Shown here piece after piece: positions 56,393 through 64,000 of a DNA stretch of 64,000 nucleotides (position 1 is the first letter of the stretch; every line of letters begins with the position of its first letter). The stretch spans positions 682,001 to 746,000 of the forward strand of contig JBBMOL010000137.1 of the NCBI GenBank assembly GCA_037954665.1. The letters run 5' to 3'. Made by a program: the position numbers and the translations under genes. The stretch is from Laguncularia racemosa (Eukaryota; Streptophyta; Magnoliopsida; Myrtales; Combretaceae). The notes below the pieces were generated by a model. The model was not told the DNA's origin, ran no database searches, and saw nothing but the letters and a program-made list of their open reading frames with translations.

Positions 56393-57622
56393 GCTTTTCA
56401 GAAGAATCATTAGATTAGGCTCAGGAAGGGGTGCTAGATGTTGCAACCCAAATGAGGAAAACATCTAAGGTTAGTGGCTGCAAGGGGGATAGGGTCAAAT
56501 GGTAGAAAATACCGCCCAACTGTTGTAAACTATAAACAAACTAGTAGGGTTGTTAACATAACAACGTCAAGTCTGCCATGTCCTACATAATAGGAATGCA
56601 AATGAACTAGTTAGCTTTTATAGGTTTATTAGGGTGGCAAAGGAATTCAACCTTAAGATGGATGGCCTAATTGAGGTAGAAGATTAGGTGTAGGAGATGG
56701 AAAAGACATTTGTTGTTTTCCAAATACCTGAAGATAGAAAGGTTAACTATGTTAAAGGGAACTGCAGCAAAATGGTAGGTGTTAGTTCTTAGACTAGCAA
56801 GGGATTGTATGAACTGAATGGTGTTTAGGGAATTATTTTATCAAAGGTACTTCCCTAGCAACTCTAGAGATAGAATGGAGAATGACTATTATAACCATGA
56901 ACAAGAGAACAAGATAGTGGAAGAGGTGAGGTGGAATTGAATTGCCCATTTTTATTCCTACCTGAGAATGTTTATGTTGATGATAGATTTAGGGCCAAGA
57001 GATTTTTGAGTGGATTGGAGCTAGATCTCCAACATGAGGTTAGGGCCCTTTAGTTGAACACTTATGTTGAAGTAGTTGATAAGGCTAAATACTTGGAATA
57101 GAGTAGGAGAAGGATAGAAGAAGAGGGGATTCGTAAAGTAGGGATAGCTTTGGGGAAGAGACTTACCTTGAGTGGGATGGGGAAAGATAAGGGTAAGAGA
57201 CACTACATGTTTTAAAACAAATCACAGAGTACTGTAGCCCCTCCTTTATAGATGAAAGTAGTGCCTTTGGCACTTCCTATAGCAGCACCTACTATCAGAT
57301 GCACCATGTGCTATGGATCTCATGGACTAAGGGAATGTAGATGGCTAGAGGGTGTGTGCTTTTCCTATAGAAAGACAGGAAACATCAATAGACACTATAA
57401 TGACAGGTTAGTCCCCCTAGTATTCTGTCATGCATGCAAGCAAAGGGGATAAAAGGTAGTTGACAGTCCTCAGGGGTAAGTAAGAAATCAAGTAGCCCTA
57501 GCTCCACAAGAAGCAAGACCTACAACGAGAGCACAGGCTGGTAGACCATAGGTAAGGGGGCCTAGACAACGGGTTCCCACTATAGTATATACTATTTAGC
57601 AGTAACAACACTAGGACATTCA
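56393..57622 (+). pseudogene. Gag of Z (Tekay/Del-like)
   Basis: Continues the Z gag that starts at 41208. Many stops and shifts. Recognisable parts: a capsid end near 56990-57110 (RFLSGLELDLQHEV, LNTYVEVVDKAKYLE) and, at 57252-57452, a zinc-knuckle region C-T-M-C...H...C followed by CFSYRKTGNINRHYN, a decayed C-x2-C-x4-H-x4-C pair. This two-part Cys/His arrangement is usual for Del/Tekay Gag. The sequence is cut at 57622 by Y. Confidence 0.75.
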
Positions 57623-58383
57623 TGATAGGAATCAAATTCCTATAAAACCAATCACCAGAGCATGAGCCAAGGGATTACAAACTCTAGCGATGAGAGTCCT
57701 TCTTGAATAATTAGACCCTAAGGATGTTGATTTAGTATATTCTTTTGCATTATATAACTGTTGTGCATTTCAGCAGGTATACATATCGATTTTACAAGAT
57801 GGCGAATAAAATGCATTAAGGATCAAATCGGGGACATTCTTGGGCTTACATCTAATGGTCTACAATGTGTTCAATTGAAGTGAAGAACCGACCATTTGGA
57901 GACTATTTGTACTTGTAATTTGTTGATTTTAAGACTGGCCACTTAAGTGGCTTATTTGTAATTTGTTGATTTTAAGACCGGCCACTTAAGTGGCTTATTT
58001 GTAATTTGTTATGTCATTTTTACCTTAATTGGAGCAAGTATAAATACTTGCTAAGTAGGGTTTTGAAGGAACTTTCTTTGAACACTTGAAAAACATACAC
58101 CTTTTTGCTGTGAGGAAGGGTCCTTGCATGCAAAAATTCTCTTATCAATTTCACAAGTGAAATTGTGGCGAGATTAGCTTGAGGAGAATGTGAGTAATAT
58201 CAATCTTTCTCTAGTTGTTTCAAATTGTATTCATTGTTCATCAACACCATTTAGTATCATTGCCATTTGGTCCTACGGGACTTAAGGATCAAAGGAGTGT
58301 TGTTGATCATGCCATTTGTAGATTTGATTTAATGATCACACCTTTTATGGATGTGCGTGCAATTGGAATTGTAAGGCACATCA
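57623..58383 (+). repeat. Left LTR of Y
   Basis: TGATAGGAATC...AAGGCACATCA. Contains a 43-base tandem duplication (about 57915-58000) carrying GCCACTTAAGTGGC twice, palindromic TATA 58033-58052 with TAGGGTTT after it, and the perfect hairpin CAATTTCACAAGTGAAATTG at 58146-58165. Confidence 0.87.
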
Positions 58384-58390
58384 TAATTTT

Positions 58391-58402
58391 TGGTATCAAA
58401 GT
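58391..58402 (+). other. Primer binding site of Y
   Basis: TGGTATCAAAGT, two mismatches to the initiator-Met site. Confidence 0.72.
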
Positions 58403-59198
58403 AAAGGTTTTGGAGAAGGGGATTTGCATGAATTTCAATTAGGAAATTAGGGTTCTTGAATTTTCATTTCTTAATTGGAGTTGTTTGAAGTGGAATTGAA
58501 GTAGTTACTTGTAATTGTATTGTGATATACCTTGTTGTTGTAGAAGTAGAAGTGGAAATTTCAAAATTAATCTTTTTGATCTTTATCTTGCTGTGAGAAG
58601 AAGGAGAAGAAAGGAAAATGCATTTTCTTATGTTTTGTATTTGAAATTAGAAGTGCATTGTTTGTGGAAGAAGAGAAGTGCATTTTCTTGTATGTTGTTT
58701 TTTGAATTAGAAGTGCAATTTACATTTCCAGATTTGCTCTTCTTGCGTGGAGAATTTGGAAACTATTTGAAATTCAAAACAGTCATTGAGTTGAAGAGTT
58801 ATTGTGTATTGTTGATTTTAATACACTTTGACTATTTTGAATTGTTTCTTACCATTTGTGGAGAAGCTTCATTAAGTGTTGCAATTGTGGTGTTGTTGTA
58901 GTGATTGGAAGTGGAGTGTGAAGTGTGTATGTGTGCTGCATCATGAGTGAAGAGTGAGTGTGTGTAGTGAAGGGTTGCAATGTGGTGTAATGTGTTTGTG
59001 TTGTGGTGAAAGGTTGTTGCGCTGTGGTTGTATATGTGTGTATGTGTCGTGGGTGTATGAAGTTTAAGTGGACTATATTTTGTGTCTTAAAGTGATTAAG
59101 GACGTGGAGTAATGATTGTTGTTGTTGGCGTGAAAGGGTGATTGTGAGATCTACTACACTTGCCTTGAATTGTCTTTGTACAACTCAATTCAACAACC
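58403..59198 (+). other. Leader of Y
   Basis: G/T-rich and C-poor. The frame 58515-58901 is Phe/Leu-rich and lies wholly in leader sequence, so it is not called a gene. Confidence 0.65.
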
Positions 59199-59720
59199 AT
59201 GTTTAACAATATTGTAAATGGGGAATTTATAAATGAAGCTAATAACTAGGAGGGAGGTGATTTGTATTTATTTGCTAATGTACTGCGTCGAGCTTTGACT
59301 TCATTTCCTACCATTGATGATGAGTAGAGAGAAAACTTGTTTCACACCTCTTGTAGGGTACAAGGTAATTTATGTGTTATTATTACTGATGGTGGTAGTT
59401 GTACTAATGTTGTGGCTGCCTCATTAGTATCGAAATTAAAACTTGTAACTACCTTATATCCAAAGCCATATAAATTACTTTAGTTGAGTGAGTAAGGGAG
59501 TCTCTATGTTACCTAGAGGGCTAGGGTACCTTTAGTATAGGGGATAAATATCATGATGAAACTGAAAGTGACATTCTTCCTATGTGTGCATCCCATATAT
59601 TGCTTAGCATGCCTTAGTTATATGACAGAAGGGCTTTACATGATAACTTCAAAAATACCTATGTATTCTAGAAAGAGGGCAAACGTATCATCTTGAATCC
59701 AATGTCACCTTTAGAGGTCC
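59199..59720 (+). pseudogene. Protease of Y with short Gag start
   Basis: MFNNIVNGEFINEANN keeps about 16 Gag N-terminal residues, then GGDLYLFANVLRRALTSF enters protease. RENLFHTSCRVQGNLC and ITDGGSCTNVV are readable, with stops near 59325, 59482 and 59515 and a one-base loss near 59532. It shows the gag deletion junction most clearly, because the Gag N-terminus is still recognisable. Confidence 0.82.
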
Positions 59721-60112
59721 AATAGGTTCAGAGACATATCAGTAAACCATTAGAGGTCAAAGCGGTTCCAATACACACCAAGAAATTTTGGAAGAAAAAG
59801 ATCTTATTAATGGGATAGTGTGAGTTGGAGGAGGCCATAATAGATGAGAGCCTAGTATACTTATTGCAGATGAGGTATGCCTTAAAGATGGAGGGGCATC
59901 AACATCTATCCCCAGTGGTATCTCAGGTATTGGATTAGTACAATGACCTTTTTATTAACGACTTGCTAGAGGGCTTACCACCTTTGAGAGGTATAGAGCA
60001 TGCCATCGACTTCTTACCTGGGTCAGTTTTGCCAAATCGACTTGCGTATCGCAGGAATCCCGAAGAGGCTAAGGAATTGAAACATCAGGTGGATGAGTTA
60101 GTAGAATAGGTT
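59721..60112 (+). pseudogene. Linker and RT start of Y
   Basis: Linker, LLQMRYALKMEGH, VVSQVLD, then DLLEGLPPLRGIEHAIDF, LPNRLAYRRNPEEAKELKHQVDELVE and a stop at 60107. This matches the first ~60 residues of O RT. The remainder of pol is missing. Confidence 0.8.
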
Positions 60113-60355
60113 TTTATGGGAAATTTTCTAGCACCGTATATGCTTTTAAAACTAGATTTGGATGATGATTTAAATTGCTCATATTTTACTTCATTTCTTT
60201 TTATCTAATAAGTATTTGAGAAATAATCTTACAGATACAATAATATTTCTCCATGGGAAGCTAACATGTCCTACATTAGTTGATGGCTACGAGATATCAT
60301 CATATTTGCATTCAAAGGCTCGCTGCGATTGTTTCCACTTTAAAGCATTGGCTCG
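60113..60355. other. Unassigned junction sequence
   Basis: No match elsewhere in the window and no recognised protein. It separates truncated Y from truncated P LTR, and may be filler or part of a Y 3' end. Confidence 0.35.
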
Positions 60356-61121
60356 TGAAGATTTATAATATTTTGTACTTTGTAATTGTTTTATGGACTA
60401 TTTTATGTTGTAATTTCTTTTGAGACACTTTCATTTTGTTTGTAATTCTCATTTAGGATAGGCAACCCCAAAAGTGGTATCGTTGTAATTTTGTGTACTT
60501 TTTAACCCTAAAGGGAACAAGTATAAATACTTGCTTAAAGTAAGGTTTTAGGAAGCCATTTTTTAGAATATACACTTTACTTTAACATGAGAGAATTAGG
60601 GTTTCCTAGTTCAAATTTTCTATTATCAATTTCAATCCCTAGAGTTGAGATTGTGGCAAGCGCAACACATGAAATTGTGAGTCATATCAATTTCATTTTG
60701 TTGTGATTTTTTTTTTCTCTAGTGTGTAATATCTAGGGTTGAATTGGAAGTTTCTTAGTCAGATTTGATTGCATTTGTAATCAAATTATTACTACTTAAT
60801 TGATTGGTTCTTAGCATTTGTTATTACCATCAAATTTTGCTTCATCTTGTGGCATGAATTGGGTCTTGTTAGAAAGGAGGATTTCAGAATTATTCTTGTT
60901 GATCTTGTATATTATTCACGTGATTGTCAAGTATAGTTTATGATCTTCATTGAGGAATACATCATTGTGATATTCATTTCATGAAATATATCAATCAGTT
61001 CACCTACTTCATTTAAGGTTCACATAATTTTTGTGCCCTTTGAACTGGTTTTGATCTTATGAATTGAAGTTGTCCCTTTGGTTCATTTACATGTGCTTAG
61101 ACCTTGGATTTAGGCACATCA
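60356..61121 (+). repeat. Left LTR of P (5' part missing)
   Basis: Homology to the O LTR begins at about TGAAGATTT, which in O lies ~255 bases inside the LTR; the tail-coding first part is absent. AACAAGTATAAATACTTGCT 60516-60535 (one arm change), hairpin 60627-60653. Ends TAGGCACATCA. Confidence 0.78.
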
Positions 61122-61126
61122 TCTTT

Positions 61127-61138
61127 TGGTATTAGAGC
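61127..61138 (+). other. Primer binding site of P
   Basis: TGGTATTAGAGC, one mismatch, five bases after the LTR. Confidence 0.87.
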
Positions 61139-62193
61139 TTGTGGTTTAGGAGAAGGGATTTTGCAATTTAGAATTTGGAAATTAGGGGTTGTTGAATTAT
61201 CACATTAATTTGAATTGTGAAGTGGAGTTGCGTTTTTATTCCTTATGTTGTTGAAGTATTATCTTGTTGTTTAGTTGTTGTACACTTGGAGATTTGTAAC
61301 GTTCTTGGATTCTTTGAGACTTGACCGTGAATGTGAAGTATCTTTGAAGTGAAAGGTGAAGAGAAAAGAGTGTTGATCCTTTTGTGATCAATTGAAGAAG
61401 TGTGAATTGTCTTGTTGAATTTTCGGAAGTGAGGAGTAACATTTATGATTTTCAAACTTGAATTTTCAGAATTGAGGTGTGAGTTAAGGAAGCAATTTGA
61501 ATTTCAAAACACACATTAAGTGATTGAGTAATTATGTGTTCATTTGAATTTGAAAGTGGCTCCTTACCATCTGTAAAATAGAGAAATTATTGAACTCAAT
61601 TTGAATTTGAATTTGACCTGCCTTGATTGTTGAAAATTGCAGTTTGTTAACTTGTGTGGAAGTGGAAAAGTGCACTGTGACTTTAAGAGGTATGTGTGTA
61701 GAGTTGTGTTTTTGTAAATTTAGTGAAGTGTGTGTGCATTTGGCGTAAGTTTTGGTGTGTATAGTATAGACAATTGTTATTGGAGGTGTGATTGGTGTGG
61801 AATCGTGAGTAAAAGAGGAGTAGTGTGGCAGTGGATTTGATTATTTTATATTTGTTAAGGTGCTGCATACTGTGGCTATTTGTAGTGTGGAATCAAGGCA
61901 AGAAAAGGAAGGTTTGAGTAGTAGAATTTGAATTTAAACTAATCATTAAAGTGTGAAAGTAATTGACTAGTTATTTAAACATTTGTAGTTGAATTTAATT
62001 CTAACTACTTAAAAGTAATTGTATGTGTACTTCATTTATTGAACTTTACTTGGAGTACTAAATTATTTCCTTATGCCTATAATTCTTTTTTTTTTAATCA
62101 TGAGCTATTGCATTATTGTGGTTGTTAAACATATGGATTGGTATTGTTGAAGGAGTGTGCTGAAGTTTGTGGGATTACTTCTTAAATCACAAC
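61139..62193 (+). other. Leader of P
   Basis: About 1.05 kb, G/T-rich with GTGTGTG runs (61690-61760). No gene. Confidence 0.7.
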
Positions 62194-63366
62194 ATATCCA
62201 ATGAAAGTGTGAATGGGGGAATTGGCAATGAAGCTAATAGTCAAGTTGGTGGAGGTCAGGGTCATAACATTGTAGGTCGGAGGACTTTGGAAGAACAGCT
62301 CCAGGATCTTACTACCATAGTTACTACTTTAGCAACTAGGATTGATAGAACGACATTACCACAACCACCAATGGTGAACCTTCAAGCACCACCTCGGGTA
62401 GCTCCATAGAACCTTTAGGGAGACAAAGTAGTGGGAGATGGAAATCTAAATAGAAGGATGGATGGGGATCATCATCCTTACAGGGAAGAAAAGGATGACA
62501 ACTTTAGGGCTAATCTATATCAGAATAGGGATTTGAGGCCACCTTGAGGACTAAAGTATGTGAAGCTGCAGATGCCTTCTTATGACGACGAGGGATCAGT
62601 TGATGATTATTTAGATTGGGAGGACAAGGTTGAGGGTCTCTTTGAATGTTATGAGATCGATGATAATACTAGAGTCTGATTGGCTACTGTCGAGTTTACA
62701 AGATACACTGCACTATGGTGGAAGAATTTGATTATTAGTAGGTGTAGGGATAGGGAGGCTGAGATTCAGACATGGAGGGATATGAAAAGGGTGTTAAGAA
62801 AAAGATTTATTCCTGATTACTACAAATAGGAACTATTTATGCGATTGCAGACTTTGAGGAAAGGAGGTAAGATAGTGGATGATTATGTGCAGGAATTTAA
62901 AACTCTCATGATTAGATGTAGGTCAATCGAACCTCCAGAACAAACCCTAGCACGTTTCGTCTCAGGTCTGAAATATGAGATAGCATGTGTTGTTGAGCTG
63001 TAACGCTATAGTGCACTTGATGAGGCTATTCAATTGGCCTTGAAAGTAGAGAGGTAAAGGAGGTCCAACTTATTCAAGGCTTCGAGCAGTAGGCCCAATA
63101 CTAATACTAGATCCATAGCAGCTGAGGGTCGATCAGGGGGGACAAAGGCGGTAGGTGAGATAGTGAGAGTAGTGGACAAAACTACCCCTAACACTACCAG
63201 AGAAAATATACCCACTGGGAAGGGTAAAGAGGTAATAGCACCAAATGTGAGGCAGACTGTTCCTGGCTCTACTAGTGGAATAGCACGCTAGATCAAATGT
63301 TTTAAATGCATGGGATTTAGGCATATGGCAACATAGTGTCCAAATAAGAGGGTAATGACTATTATA
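62194..63366 (+). pseudogene. Gag of P
   Basis: The expected start codon is ATA at 62194 (ATG in R), then SNESVNGGIGNEANSQVG, RTLEEQLQDLTTIV, the HPYREEKDDNF segment, MPSYDDEGSVDDYLDWEDKVEGLF and a capsid core with ALWWKNLI, TWRDMKRVLRKRFIPDYY, GGKIVDDYVQEFKTLM and LARFVSGLKYEI. The zinc knuckle C-F-K-C-x4-H-x4-C at about 63298-63340 is complete except for a TAG before the last Cys. About eight in-frame stops but no clear frameshift. Most stops sit where CAG, CAA or CGA is expected. It is the best Gag reference for R and X in this window. Confidence 0.87.
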
Positions 63367-64000
63367 GAGGGTGCTGGGGAAGATGTTAGGGTTGACGAGG
63401 AACAGGTTGAGCTTACAGAGCAGGAGTATTATGATAACCAGACTGCAGAAACACATGAGGAGTGTACAAGTGAACAATATCTACTTATTAATGTGTTACA
63501 CAGGACTTTAACCATATCTCCTAATGCTAGAGACATTCAGAGGGAGAACATATTTCATACCTCTTGTAGGATCAGAGGTAATCTTTGTGTACTCATCATT
63601 GACAGTCGTAGTTGCACGAATGTTATATCTACTGCACTGTCGACAAATTACATTTGTCCACTAGCCCTCATGACTTGCATTGGTTGTATAATCGGGGTAG
63701 TATGCATGTTACGCTAAGGGCGAAGGTACCTATGAGTGTTGGGCAGAAATATCACCATGAGATCCTATATGATGTGATTCCTATGCATGCATTCCATTTG
63801 CTGTTGGGTAAACCCTGGTTGTTTGATCGGTAGGTGTTACATGATGATGGATTTAGAAATACCTACATATTCAGTATGGGCGGGTTTCGCATAGTACTAT
63901 CACCTATGACTGCATTTGAGGTGCATCAATTTCAGGAATAGATCAGAACTACTTTCACTACATTTGATAACCGGGAGAGCAAGCCAATAGAGACGTCAGG
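63367..64000 (+). pseudogene. Protease of P (runs off window)
   Basis: Continues the gag frame: EQYLLINVLHRTLTISPNARD, RENIFHTSCRIRGNLC, then IIDSRSCTNV, where the third active-site position (usually Gly) is Arg. A one-base shift near 63640 moves to the frame 63612-63833, with THVTLRAKVPMSVGQKYHHEI-like sequence and HLLLGKPWLFDR. It is cut at 64000 in the protease-RT linker. Confidence 0.83.

Larger units (their letters stand above)
57623..60112 (+). mobile_element. Element Y: truncated chromovirus-like element
   Basis: Left LTR 57623-58383, primer site, leader, gag-less start, protease and the first part of RT, then homology ends near 60112. No right LTR or TSD is seen. The candidate left TSD is ATTCA. 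Unlike U, V and X it retains sequence past the RT start, so it descends from a gag-less but pol-bearing form like O. Confidence 0.82.
60356..64000 (+). mobile_element. Element P: gag-bearing chromovirus-like element, continues past window
   Basis: LTR (start truncated or uncertain), primer site, leader, Gag with zinc knuckle and protease, in order. The LTR is closest to the O and X families. It has the fullest Gag of the Met-primed group here. Whether RT and INT follow cannot be seen. Confidence 0.82.

Noticed and set aside
58515..58901. 128-codon ORF after the Y primer site
   Set aside because: Falls in leader sequence shared in composition with other elements; Phe/Leu-rich and not similar to Gag.

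Overview
This window is repeat-rich plant nuclear DNA. It is AT-rich, has no recognisable host gene, rRNA or tRNA, and is built almost wholly of LTR retrotransposons nested inside one another. Two main groups are present: Athila-like Ty3/gypsy elements (tRNA-Asp-type primer site, long LTRs) and a diverse set of Ty3/gypsy elements with an initiator-Met-type primer site (TGGTATCAGAGC). The second group resembles chromoviruses of the CRM/Galadriel/Reina type and shows no obvious chromodomain. This mix is typical of pericentromeric heterochromatin. The species cannot be named from the sequence. Element names (O, A1, K, R, M, A2, A3, S, L, Z, U, V, X, Y, P) are local to this annotation.

Layout. 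1-15982: chromovirus-like O (+), split by the Athila-like A1 (2084-12050, -; 5-bp target duplication GCTTC). 15983-18008 and 30923-31084: copia-like K (-), interrupted by a GC-rich island (16851-17735) and by R. 18009-30917: R (+, TSD TCCAA), a gag-protease element without RT or integrase. Its right LTR was hit by solo LTR M (21760-22514, TSD AGAGG) and by Athila-like A2 (22544-30677, -, TSD ACGCT/ATGCT). 31095-34290: decayed Athila-like A3. 34300-38340: LTR and LINE debris with a solo A1-type LTR S (35529-37117, TSD GGAAC). 38341-57622: Tekay/Del-like Z, split near its gag start codon by U (41215-56392, TSD GCCTT/GCTTT). U contains V (42546-46695, TSD TTAAG) in its leader and X (48472-55623, -, TSD TTCTT) in its right LTR. 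57623-60112: Y (+). 60356-64000: P (+), running off the window.

The main biological story is a lineage of internally deleted, presumably trans-mobilised elements. U, V and X share one deletion that joins the start of RT to the C-terminal tail of integrase. O, U, V and Y share a second junction that removes nearly all of gag. X is a tandem of three LTRs and two internal regions inside a single target duplication, and both internal regions keep an open 373-codon chimeric reading frame. The LTRs of this group begin inside the pol reading frame, so the last ~76 codons lie in the LTR. Across diverged families the LTRs keep a palindromic TATA box, a telo-box-like motif and a covarying hairpin in the transcribed part.

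Almost every coding region is broken. A1 has the best-preserved pol, with four in-frame stops that all look like C-to-T or G-to-A changes. LTR boundaries, TSDs and primer sites were read directly from the sequence. Family assignments rest on recognised protein motifs and were not tested by search or phylogeny.
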